Assembly: GCA_910584215.1 (NCBI GenBank)
Contig: CAJTYI010000028.1
Location: forward strand, 1-32,917
Source of the DNA: an uncultured Roseburia sp.
Lineage (GTDB): Bacteria > Bacillota > Clostridia > Lachnospirales > Lachnospiraceae
DNA: 32,917 nt
Reading direction: 5' to 3'
Every line of letters starts with the position of its first letter. Position 1 is the first letter of the stretch. The translations under genes were made by a program, and so were the position numbers. Positions 14,813 to 22,456 of the stretch are shown here, piece after piece. The notes below the pieces were generated by a model, which worked only from the letters and a program-made list of their open reading frames with translations, did not search any database and was not told the DNA's origin.

Positions 14813-16240
14813 ATGAAAAGAAGGAAAATAACAGCGTTCGCTCTTGCACTTTCAATCGTTCTTACATTGCAGGCATCTCCTTCGGATGTTGTGTATGCAC
14901 AAGAGACTGCAAATAAAATAGCGGACCAGGCCGCATGGGCTCTGCAGGATACGGTAGAATACCAGACGACGGTAGATCAGGCTTCGCCCGAGGGCGTGTG
15001 TGCTCTAAGGGATTTAGTAAAATATCAGGAGACGAAAGGGCAGACGCTGTCAGAACAGGATTTATTTTGGGATTATGAGAAAGAATTGACGGAAACGCAG
15101 GATGCTTTTATCTATCATGCGATTCCCTCAAAAGACGGGAAAGAAGCGTGGATTTACGAGATATCTGTCAGACCGGCCAAAGATTACAGCACGTTATATA
15201 TACCAGAAATGTTGGGTGATAAGAAGGTAACCTGTATCGGCTACACGTATAAGAAGAATCCAGATGATGACGGTGATGGTTTCCTTAACATTTTAGGTTA
15301 TTCTGTAGAGCCTTTTCATGATGTGGACGGAGGATATGCGATGCCCAGAATTTTTTCCGTCGCGTTGCCGGATTCCCTTAAGGTGATACAACCTGGGGCA
15401 TTTAGTGGGTTTAACCATATGAGGGAAATCAAGCTTCCGCCACAGGTGGCAGCAGTAGAAAAACATGTGTTTTATGGATGTGACATTTTAGAAAAGGTCA
15501 AGCTGCCGGATAATTTAAGGCGATTAGAGAGCTCGGCATTTGAAGACTGTCCGAAGTTAAAGAAAATGACGTTGTCTTCTTCCAATCAAAATTATCAGAT
15601 CAAAAGCGGATGCGTCATTACCAAGAAAGACAAAGCATTAGTTTTTACATTTTCAAAGAAAAAGACATTGAATATTCCGAGTGGAGTTAAAATTTTAAAA
15701 GAATATGCTCTCTCTGAATGTGTTTCCGCAACTGTCAACATTCCGGCATCGGTAACTAAGATCGAAGCCAGAGTATTTCATCAGACTTATGGACATCAGA
15801 ACAAAAAAGTAAAAAATGTCACCGTTTCAAAGAAGAATAAGGTATATGCGAAGGATGGACGATGTATCTATCATCGGAAAGACCAGACTTTAGCGGTTGC
15901 CATACCCGACAAAAACGGTGTGCTGCATATCTCGGAGAAGGTGAGACATTTGACAGATTCATACAGCCTGGTCAATTGTGACACGTATGAGAAATGGCTT
16001 GAGAAAGTGGTTCTGCCCAAGCAGTTGAAAACCATTACACATAGAGGGGACAATCCACTGTTGACTAAGACGAGAAGTGTATACTTCACCGGCTCAACCC
16101 CGCCTAAAGTAAAGCTGGGGGAAAATATGGCGCTGTTTATGGGCTACACAAGTATATATGTACCGAAAGCTTCTTATAATAAATACAAGAAATGGTTCAA
16201 GAAATATAATCATTCAGGTATGAAACTGCATACGTTCTGA
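14813..16240 (+). CDS. Secreted BspA-type leucine-rich repeat protein
   Basis: A 475-residue exported protein. Its ribosome site GGAGG overlaps the TAG stop of the protease gene, so the two are likely translated from one message. The signal peptide is about residues 1-30 (MKRRKITAF then a hydrophobic core, ending VVYAQE). A unique 120-residue region with a DDDGDG acidic loop precedes LRR_5 units (about 180-330), recognisable as LPDSLKVIQPGAFSG, LPPQVAAVEKHVFYGC and LPDNLRRLESSAFEDC. Further irregular repeats run to the C-terminus, ending in a basic YKKWFKKYNHSG segment. No catalytic motif and no anchor signal is visible. It may bind a partner or substrate of the protease; this is inferred from the operon only. 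Confidence 0.85.
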   Translation: MKRRKITAFALALSIVLTLQASPSDVVYAQETANKIADQAAWALQDTVEYQTTVDQASPEGVCALRDLVKYQETKGQTLSEQDLFWDYEKELTETQDAFIYHAIPSKDGKEAWIYEISVRPAKDYSTLYIPEMLGDKKVTCIGYTYKKNPDDDGDGFLNILGYSVEPFHDVDGGYAMPRIFSVALPDSLKVIQPGAFSGFNHMREIKLPPQVAAVEKHVFYGCDILEKVKLPDNLRRLESSAFEDCPKLKKMTLSSSNQNYQIKSGCVITKKDKALVFTFSKKKTLNIPSGVKILKEYALSECVSATVNIPASVTKIEARVFHQTYGHQNKKVKNVTVSKKNKVYAKDGRCIYHRKDQTLAVAIPDKNGVLHISEKVRHLTDSYSLVNCDTYEKWLEKVVLPKQLKTITHRGDNPLLTKTRSVYFTGSTPPKVKLGENMALFMGYTSIYVPKASYNKYKKWFKKYNHSGMKLHTF

Positions 16241-16368
16241 GAATGCTTTGTATCAAATAAAAAATGCGGATGATCTTGAATGAACAAATGATCGTTGTAA
16301 GATCACTGCCCTCTAGAAGTGAGTACAGGATAATATGCCTATAATTTTAATGTATTGGTGAAAACTTC
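16241..16368 (+). other. Gap before the metG promoter
   Basis: The first part of the 788-base gap before metG. It holds a TGATCTT (16271-16277)/AAGATCA (16299-16305) inverted repeat with a 21-base loop and no T tract, so it is not a classical terminator. Nothing else was recognised. Confidence 0.4.
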
Positions 16369-16397
16369 TTGCATGATGTTTTATACAATGTTATAAT
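16369..16397 (+). promoter_or_regulatory. Sigma-A promoter of the metG T-box leader
   Basis: TTGCAT (16369-16374), 17 bases, perfect TATAAT (16392-16397). The predicted start is near 16404, directly before the first T-box stem. Confidence 0.75.
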
Positions 16398-16403
16398 AGC
16401 GAA

Positions 16404-16839
16404 AAACGTAAACACATAGAAAAAGAGAGTACATCTGCCGGAAATTTACAGAGAGATTTTCAATTCATGCAATAGGATCGCTTCATAGGAGTATTGTTAT
16501 TGTGATGAATTTGCTGAGAGAAAATAAGGGAAAGCAGATGGAAGATGGCTTTGGAGTGGCAGGGCTGAACCATTTTGGATAAGTTCTGACAGGTCCGCCT
16601 GTTACAGCGGGAGCTATTCACGGGCACAAGTTTTGTACGGCGAAAACAAAACGCGCGTCTGACAGCAGAATAACGCGGTAGATGATACAATATGTTTTGT
16701 CTGTACAGTTTTAAGCTTGGCGCTGCGGCGGATGGATAGGAAAAGAGGCTTTCTTTTAATTAAGGAAGTGAATAGGAAGTGGTACCACGGGAACAGATCT
16801 CGTCTTCCGGCTGTCAAAGCGCGGAAGGCGGGATTTTTT
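16404..16839 (+). ncRNA. T-box riboswitch, methionine-specific (AUG specifier)
   Basis: A tRNA-sensing leader upstream of metG. Stem I opens with AGAGAGTA and CATCTGC (16432-16438), which pairs with GCAGATG (16534-16540). The 3' strand is followed by GAAG and then ATG (16545-16547), exactly where T-box leaders carry the specifier codon, so uncharged methionyl tRNA is the expected ligand. Other hallmarks are GCTGAGAGA in the distal stem I region, a CCGCCTGTTACAGCGG stem (around 16592-16608), and the T-box core TGGTACCACGG (16780-16790), whose TGGT can pair with a tRNA ACCA end. A terminator follows. Uncharged tRNA-Met should stabilise the antiterminator and raise metG expression. The starting base is inferred from the promoter. 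Confidence 0.9.
16798..16839 (+). terminator. T-box regulated terminator
   Basis: TCTCGTCTTCCG (16798-16809) pairs with CGGAAGGCGGGA (16822-16833) with two G-U pairs and a 12-base loop, followed by six T. Its 5' arm lies just after the T-box core, as needed for the competing antiterminator. Confidence 0.9.
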
Positions 16840-16853
16840 ACTTTATAGGAAAT

Positions 16854-16990
16854 TGCGTCGTCAGACGCATCAATTCTCAAGTTGCCGAGCAACTTGCAAA
16901 GAATCACGGAGTGATTCTTATTTATATACAGAGGTGAAAAATGGCAGAGCGAAATCTGATATTTTGCTCGCCTCCTCAGCGTAAAACGCT
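16854..16990 (+). repeat. Cluster of four short hairpins with tiny loops before metG
   Basis: TGCGTC-GTCA-GACGCA (16854-16869), CAAGTTGC-CGA-GCAACTTG (16878-16896), AAGAATCAC-GGA-GTGATTCTT (16899-16919) and AGCGT-AAA-ACGCT (16978-16990). The stems are perfect, of 6, 8, 9 and 5 bp, with 3-4 base loops. They lie between the T-box terminator and metG, so they are in the read-through message only. The same style of hairpin (8 bp, loop AAA) occurs at 12152-12170. The function is unknown; possibilities are RNA stability elements or a dispersed repeat family. Confidence 0.6.
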
Positions 16991-17015
16991 TCGGAATGGA
17001 AGAAAAAATGAATAA
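16941..17015 (+). CDS. Possible 24-residue upstream ORF before metG
   Basis: ATG 16941 has GAGGTG (16931-16936) upstream at 4 bases. The frame runs MAERNLIFCSPPQRK and on to a TAA at 17013-17015 that overlaps the metG ribosome site AAGGAG and lies 13 bases before the metG start. That arrangement would allow translational coupling. There is no family resemblance, and the peptide is arginine-rich. It may be a leader peptide or chance. Confidence 0.3.
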   Translation: MAERNLIFCSPPQRKTLRNGRKNE

Positions 17016-17028
17016 GGAGATAGAAACA

Positions 17029-19032
17029 ATGAGTAAAAAAGGAAAATTTTATATGACAACGGCGATCGCCTACACTTCCGGCAAGCCACATATCGGCAAT
17101 ACTTACGAGATCGTGCTGGCCGATGCCATCGCGCGTTATAAGCGGAAAGAGGGCTATGATGTTTACTTTCAGACGGGAACAGATGAGCACGGACAAAAGA
17201 TTCAGGAAAAAGCTGAAAAGGCAGGTGTCAGTCCGAAGGATTATGTGGACAAAGTAGCAGGAGACGTAAGGCATATTTGGGATTTGATGAACACCTCTTA
17301 CGATAATTTTGTGCGCACGACCGATTCCGACCATGAGGCGCAGGTGCAGAAAATTTTTAAGAAGCTTTACGACAAGGGCGATATCTACAAAGGAGCATAT
17401 GAGGGGATGTATTGTACGCCTTGTGAGTCGTTTTGGACAGATTCGCAGTTGGTAGACGGCAAATGTCCCGATTGCGGGCGGGAAGTCAAACCTGCCAAAG
17501 AGGAAGCATATTTCTTTAAGATGAGTAAATATGCCGATCGACTGATCGAGCACATCAACACCCATCCAGAGTTTATCCAGCCCGTTTCACGCAAAAATGA
17601 GATGATGAACAATTTTCTGCTGCCAGGATTACAGGATCTTTGTGTGTCAAGGACTTCATTTTCATGGGGAGTGTCGGTTGGTTTTGACCCTAAGCATGTG
17701 GTCTATGTGTGGCTCGATGCCCTGACGAACTACATTACTAAGATCGGTTATGATGCGGCTGGTGAATCTACAGATCTATTTAAAACCAACTGGCCTGCTG
17801 ATTTGCATTTGATCGGAAAAGATATTATCCGTTTCCACACCATATATTGGCCGATCTTTTTGATGGCGCTTGATTTGCCGCTGCCAAAACAGGTATTTGG
17901 CCATCCATGGCTGTTACAGGGTGGTGAAAAGATGAGCAAATCTCGCGGTAATGTGATATATGCGGACGATATGGCGGCATTGTTTGGCGTGGATGCCACG
18001 CGGTATTTCGTTCTGCATGAGATGCCGTTTGAGAATGACGGAATTATTACATGGGAGCTGGTGGTCGAGCGTTTCAATTCTGATCTGGCCAATGTGCTTG
18101 GTAATCTGGTGAACCGCACGGTTTCCATGAGCAACAAATATTTTGAAGGTGTCGTTGCCTCAACCGGCGTTACCGATGACGTAGATGCTGATTTAATAGC
18201 AGTTGCCACTTCCGCCAGAGACAAAATAGCGGAAAAAATGGCGGGTCTGCGCGTGGCCGATGCCATATCAGAAGTGTTTGCATTATTTAAGCGGTGCAAT
18301 AAATATATTGACGAGACGGCACCCTGGGTGCTTGCCAAAGAAGAGACGAAGAAAGAGCGCTTGAGCGAAGTGCTGTACAATCTGGTGGAGGCAATTGCAA
18401 TTGGCGCTTCTCTGCTGGAAAGCTTTTTACCTGAGACAGCGAATAAGATTGCTGCCCAGTTAAATGCGCCGCTGCGTGCGTTTGATGATTTGAATAAGTT
18501 TGGCCTCTATGAAAGCGGCACAAAGGTGGCGGAAAAACCGGAAATTCTTTTTGCACGTCTGGACGTTAAGGAGATTATGCCCAAAGTAGAAGCGATACGA
18601 GAGGCACAGCGAAAAGAGTATGAGGAAGAGATGCGTGCGTTGGGCGAGGAGATCGCGGAAGAAACAGCGGCTGCCGAAGAGTCTGTCATTGATATTGAGC
18701 CAAAAGCGGAAATTGAGTATGACGATTTTATGAAAATGCAGTTTCAAGTCGGCGTAATCTTGGAATGTAAGGCAGTGGAAAAATCGAAAAAACTGCTCTG
18801 TTCCCAGGTCAAAATTGGCAGCCAGGTAAAACAGATCGTCTCTGGTATTCGCAAATATTATACACCGGAAGAGATGGTCGGCAAAAAAGTTATGGTTTTG
18901 GTCAATCTAAAGCCGGCGAAGCTGGCAGGCGTCTTATCAGAAGGCATGTTGCTTTGTGCGGAGGATGCCAATGGAACTTTGGCGCTGCTTACACCGGAGA
19001 AGGACATGCCGTCAGGGGCGGAGATCTGTTAG
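17029..19032 (+). CDS. metG: Methionyl-tRNA synthetase
   Basis: A 667-residue class I aminoacyl-tRNA synthetase that charges tRNA-Met with methionine. ATG 17029 is chosen because AAGGAG (17014-17019) is 9 bases upstream; in-frame ATGs at 16996 and 17008 have no good site. Visible motifs are the HIGH-type HIGN (21-24) and KMSKS (301-305), which form the adenylate site, and a CxxC...CxxC zinc knuckle (C129, C132, C146, C149). The last 110 residues or so form an EMAP/OB-fold tRNA-binding domain (FMKMQFQVGVI and onward), so this is the long form with the dimerising C-terminus. Expression is under the upstream Met T-box. tatD follows 82 bases later, a conserved Firmicutes order. Confidence 0.98.
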   Translation: MSKKGKFYMTTAIAYTSGKPHIGNTYEIVLADAIARYKRKEGYDVYFQTGTDEHGQKIQEKAEKAGVSPKDYVDKVAGDVRHIWDLMNTSYDNFVRTTDSDHEAQVQKIFKKLYDKGDIYKGAYEGMYCTPCESFWTDSQLVDGKCPDCGREVKPAKEEAYFFKMSKYADRLIEHINTHPEFIQPVSRKNEMMNNFLLPGLQDLCVSRTSFSWGVSVGFDPKHVVYVWLDALTNYITKIGYDAAGESTDLFKTNWPADLHLIGKDIIRFHTIYWPIFLMALDLPLPKQVFGHPWLLQGGEKMSKSRGNVIYADDMAALFGVDATRYFVLHEMPFENDGIITWELVVERFNSDLANVLGNLVNRTVSMSNKYFEGVVASTGVTDDVDADLIAVATSARDKIAEKMAGLRVADAISEVFALFKRCNKYIDETAPWVLAKEETKKERLSEVLYNLVEAIAIGASLLESFLPETANKIAAQLNAPLRAFDDLNKFGLYESGTKVAEKPEILFARLDVKEIMPKVEAIREAQRKEYEEEMRALGEEIAEETAAAEESVIDIEPKAEIEYDDFMKMQFQVGVILECKAVEKSKKLLCSQVKIGSQVKQIVSGIRKYYTPEEMVGKKVMVLVNLKPAKLAGVLSEGMLLCAEDANGTLALLTPEKDMPSGAEIC

Positions 19033-19114
19033 AAACCAACGTATCGTTCCCGCGCTGTGGGTAGGGAAGAAAACTTCTCCAACTGATTATATTTTATAGA
19101 AAGAGGGGTACATG

Positions 19115-19903
19115 ATGATTTTTGAATCACATGCACACTACGATGATAAAAAATTTGACCGCGACAGAGAGGAGCTGCTTGCCTCTTTGTCCGGAAAAGG
19201 TATCGGAAAGGTGATAAACGTAGGAGCTTCCATTGAGTCAACAAAGACAACGCTGGCTTTGGCGCGGAAGTATGATTTTATATATGCGGCCGTTGGTGTA
19301 CATCCCAGTGATGTGGGCGGACTCAATGAGCAGACATTTGCCTGGCTTAAGGAGCAGACGGCGTGGGAGAAAACGGTGGCCGTGGGAGAGATCGGCCTGG
19401 ACTATTACTGGGAGAAGGAGGCACAGGCGCAGGAGAAGCAGCGATATTGGTTCCGGCGGCAGCTTCAATTGGCAAAGGAGACGGAGTTGCCGGTGATCAT
19501 TCATTCCAGGGATGCTGCGGCGGACACTGTGCAGGTGATGAGAGATGCGGGGGCAAAGACGATACCGGGCGTGATACACTGCTATGCCTACTCGCCAGAG
19601 CTGGCACAGGAGTTTATCGGCATGGGTTATTACATCGGCGTGGGGGGTGTGATTACTTTTAAAAATGCCAGGAAATTAATAGAGACTGTGAAAGTTGTTC
19701 CGCTCGAGCGGATTCTGCTGGAGACCGACTGTCCTTATATGGCGCCGGAACCGCACCGTGGTACTCGCAATGATTCCACAAACATTCCCTATATAATAGA
19801 AAAAATAGCGGAGATCAAACAGGTTTCTGCGGAGCAGGTGGAGACCGTAACGTGGGAAAATGCATGCTCCCTGTTTTTCGGCACTTTTCGGCCTGAAAAA
19901 TAG
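19115..19903 (+). CDS. tatD: TatD family metal-dependent hydrolase (DNase)
   Basis: A 262-residue TIM-barrel hydrolase. ATG 19115 has AGAGGGG (19102-19108) at 6 bases; ATG 19112 is one codon earlier and also possible. Metal ligands in family order are visible: H6 and H8 in ESHAHYD, E92 in GEIGLDYY, H130 in VIIHSRDA, H155 in GVIHCYA and D205 in LLETDCPYMAP. Relatives are 3'-5' DNA or RNA exonucleases linked to DNA repair and quality control. It sits next to metG, as in many Firmicutes, and is probably transcribed from the T-box promoter. The next gene is convergent, with a 33-base gap and no clear terminator between them. Confidence 0.96.
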   Translation: MIFESHAHYDDKKFDRDREELLASLSGKGIGKVINVGASIESTKTTLALARKYDFIYAAVGVHPSDVGGLNEQTFAWLKEQTAWEKTVAVGEIGLDYYWEKEAQAQEKQRYWFRRQLQLAKETELPVIIHSRDAAADTVQVMRDAGAKTIPGVIHCYAYSPELAQEFIGMGYYIGVGGVITFKNARKLIETVKVVPLERILLETDCPYMAPEPHRGTRNDSTNIPYIIEKIAEIKQVSAEQVETVTWENACSLFFGTFRPEK

Positions 19904-19936
19904 TACTTCTTGGCGAAATGCTTTTCGGCATGAGGC

Positions 19937-20740
19937 CTAGGTATACTTTTCACGATAAAACCTTGACATCTCCGGTGTGTTTGCCCAATAGCGCTTTGGC
20001 ATCAACTGCATTTGAAGCGAAGGGTTGGTACGAGCTTTTACCGCAATATGGTCAAAGAAAGTAAGCCAGAGACCACGGTATTCTGATTCTTTATCAGAGT
20101 ACCGTGTTATTTTGTCGAAATCAAGATCGGCGGTGTCGGAGAGTATGAAGTTTTTAGAGGCTTTGTGGATGGCGGCAATTCGGTGTGTTTTATCATATAT
20201 GATAAAATTTTCCATCGGCAGGCGGTCGGTGAAATGTTCTGCCACATAGGGAAGCACATAGTCTTTTGGCTCTATCGTGGAGAACAGGATGCCGTTTTCC
20301 AGTTCGGCAAAGCGTAAAAACTCCAGGTGGTGGCACGCTTCGCGGTTTGTGGAGCGGCATAATTCAAAGATACGATAAACGCAGGGCTCTCCCAGTGCCA
20401 GAAGTACGCGGTCACCGTCGTTGCAGGAAAATCCGAGCAGGACAGTTCGGTAGATGGCATCGGCCTTGTCTATTTTTTGGCGGCAATGTGTTTCACCGGA
20501 CATGGCGGCCTGATAGATATTCTCATAGAAATTTCTGCCGAGCCGGCTGATGATGGTTTCCATCACCTTTTGGGTTTTCTCAAACGAGGGCGTGACTGTG
20601 CAGTACTCACAAAAGAGCTCATAGTTTTCCGCCTGCCCAGTTTGTAAGCGGATATTTTTGTGCCCGAGCCTGCTGGCACAGGCGTCATAGATGCCGGAAA
20701 AAATGCCCTCTAAGCTGTTTTCACAGAGAAATATATGCAT
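19937..20740 (-). CDS. TIGR03915-type protein, partner of radical-SAM DNA repair/modification protein
   Basis: A 267-residue protein. The start at 20740 (MHIFLCENSLEG) has GGAGG 10 bases upstream; the frame extends 11 codons further without a better site. Features that recall the TIGR03915 family are the opening, the mid segment EPKDYVLPYVAEHFTDRLP, FIIYDKTH, and the C-terminal MPKRYWANTPEM. In that family the gene almost always neighbours a TIGR03916-type radical-SAM gene, and related sequence is fused to an uracil-DNA-glycosylase-like domain in other bacteria. A DNA-repair or base-modification role is therefore inferred. I see no catalytic motif and no membrane segment. It lies 109 bases downstream of the radical-SAM gene on the same strand and is likely co-transcribed with it. 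Confidence 0.8.
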   Translation of the reverse strand: MHIFLCENSLEGIFSGIYDACASRLGHKNIRLQTGQAENYELFCEYCTVTPSFEKTQKVMETIISRLGRNFYENIYQAAMSGETHCRQKIDKADAIYRTVLLGFSCNDGDRVLLALGEPCVYRIFELCRSTNREACHHLEFLRFAELENGILFSTIEPKDYVLPYVAEHFTDRLPMENFIIYDKTHRIAAIHKASKNFILSDTADLDFDKITRYSDKESEYRGLWLTFFDHIAVKARTNPSLQMQLMPKRYWANTPEMSRFYREKYT

Positions 20741-20849
20741 AGTAAAATAACCTCCGTCTGTTTTATCAATCAAAAATGGCAGTCTATATCCTTAACTCTC
20801 CTGCACATCCGTTGTTTTTGCCCTTTTTAGCAGTGAAAGTAAAACCTGT

Positions 20850-22136
20850 TTACCCCGCATCAAACAAAGATAGCTGGCGATAGCCGCTCTCTCTTATTTC
20901 GCGTGGTATTTGTGTGCGGTCAGCCATCAGGTGTGAGCAAATATAATTTTCTTCCAACTTGGTCGGATACATCATCCTGCCGGAGCAGGTAATAAAATAA
21001 ATGGCGCGTTTTAAGACGACGCCTATTTTTTTTAAATCGTCAAAGGTAAGCGTGGATGTTTTTCTGGCTTTCACGATGCGCGACGCGGACTTATAACCGA
21101 TGCCGGGCACCCGCAGCAGTGTTTTATAGGGAGCGCGGTTAATCTCTACCGGAAAAAACTCCAGGTGGCGCAGTGCCCAATCGCACTTGGGGTCAAGATA
21201 GATATTAAAGTTCGGCTTATCCTGGGATAATAGTTCCGCAACCGAAAAATGATAATAGCGCAGGAGCCAGTCGGCCTGGTAGAGGCGGTGCTCCCGCAGG
21301 AGCGGCGGGCCGCTCGGCAGCATCGGCAGTCTCGTGTCACAATTGACATTGACAAAGGCGGAGTAAAATACGCGTTTCAGGCCAAATTTCTGATAGAGCG
21401 CTTCCGTGACGCTCATAATCTGATAATCGTTCTCTGGGGTAGCGCCAATGATCATCTGGGTGCTCTGTCCGGCGGGTACAAACTGTGGAGCCTTTTTGTA
21501 AATGGCAAGTTCATGCTTGTTCTCAGTGATGCCGGTCTGAATCTGCCGCATAGGTTTTAATATGGTAGCTCTGGATTTGTAGGGGGCCAGCTGCTTTAGG
21601 CCGTTGGCCGTCGGCAGCTCTAAGTTAATACTCATGCGGTCAGCGAGAAATCCGGTGCGCGCAATCAGCGCCGGGTCGGCGCCCGGAATCGCCTTTACGT
21701 GAATATAACCGTTGAAATGATGCTCCTGGCGGAGCTTAAGCAGCGTCTGATAGATCAGGTCCATAGTATAGTTGGGACTGACTAGGATACCGGAGCTTAA
21801 AAACAGTCCTTCGATATAGTTCCTGCGGTAAAATTCCATCGTGAGCGTGCAGATTTCCTCTGGAGTAAAAGCCGCTCTGGGCAGATCATTGTTGCAATTA
21901 TTTTGACAGTAAGCACAGTTAAAAATACATTCGTTGGTAAAAAGAATCTTTAGCAGGGAGACACAGCGACCGTCCGCTGCAAAAGCGTGGCAGAGACCGG
22001 AAGCAAACGTATTACCCATTCCCTTGCCGTCGCCTTTGCGGTCGACGCCGCTGGAGGTACAGGCGACGTCATATTTGGCAGCGTCTGCTAGAATGGCAAG
22101 TTTTTCTGTTAAAGACATAGTCTGCTGAATATTCAC
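20850..22136 (-). CDS. Putative DNA modification/repair radical SAM protein (TIGR03916-type)
   Basis: A 428-residue radical-SAM enzyme. GTG 22136 is chosen because AGGAGGT lies 6 bases upstream and the conserved core (MSLTEKLAILADAAKYDVACTSSG broken over residues 7-30) starts just after it; the frame runs a further 31 codons upstream without a site. The iron-sulfur motif is C70-xxx-C74-xx-C77 (NECIFNCAYC), with additional cysteines right after. A C-terminal helix-hairpin-helix (VPGIGYKSASRIVKARK), a typical non-specific DNA-binding element, supports action on DNA. The substrate is unknown; spore photoproduct lyase is only a distant analogue. It is followed by its usual partner on the same strand. 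Confidence 0.9.
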   Translation of the reverse strand: MNIQQTMSLTEKLAILADAAKYDVACTSSGVDRKGDGKGMGNTFASGLCHAFAADGRCVSLLKILFTNECIFNCAYCQNNCNNDLPRAAFTPEEICTLTMEFYRRNYIEGLFLSSGILVSPNYTMDLIYQTLLKLRQEHHFNGYIHVKAIPGADPALIARTGFLADRMSINLELPTANGLKQLAPYKSRATILKPMRQIQTGITENKHELAIYKKAPQFVPAGQSTQMIIGATPENDYQIMSVTEALYQKFGLKRVFYSAFVNVNCDTRLPMLPSGPPLLREHRLYQADWLLRYYHFSVAELLSQDKPNFNIYLDPKCDWALRHLEFFPVEINRAPYKTLLRVPGIGYKSASRIVKARKTSTLTFDDLKKIGVVLKRAIYFITCSGRMMYPTKLEENYICSHLMADRTQIPREIRESGYRQLSLFDAG

Positions 22137-22456
22137 GCCGCTACCTCCTGCAAAAAGATTGAACTTATGTTCGATGATTATTATAGTACATATGTTCGGA
22201 AAATGCAAGAAAAAAATAACGCCAAACAAAAAATAATAGCTCGATCTGTAATCTGTGAACGCTTTCTTTCTGTACCGTAATTAAATTTTGCAAAATTGTA
22301 TCAAAAATGTAATAATTATTTAATTTTCTTTTTTTCCCAGAATATGTTAAAATTACGCAAAACTATTTATATCAAGCATAACTTGGTATAAGAAAATGAG
22401 AATCCACCCGGCGTCGATGCCAAGTCTCAGATGGGCAGGATTCGGAAAGGACACGT
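22137..22456. promoter_or_regulatory. Divergent intergenic region of radical-SAM and M60 protease genes
   Basis: A 320-base AT-rich gap between diverging genes. Visible elements are a weak CcpA-like site TGTGAACGCTTTCT (22254-22267, two mismatches to the usual cre consensus) and a 9-bp hairpin TATATCAAG-CATAA-CTTGGTATA (22368-22390, one G-U). A second small fold follows, with GAATCC (22400-22405) pairing with GGATTC (22438-22443) around a GGC-GTCGAT-GCC stem. The last two lie in the expected leader of the protease gene. No known riboswitch was recognised. Confidence 0.35.

Noticed and set aside
16996..17028. Upstream in-frame starts for metG at 16996 and 17008
   Set aside because: They lack a proper ribosome site, whereas 17029 has AAGGAG at good spacing and gives the usual MSKK-type N-terminus.
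17748..18380. Minus-strand open frame of 210 codons inside metG
   Set aside because: It is antisense to a certain housekeeping gene and has no family resemblance.
22400..22443. Known riboswitch before the M60 protease gene
   Set aside because: The small fold did not match the conserved cores I remember for c-di-GMP, TPP, SAM, cobalamin or glycine aptamers.
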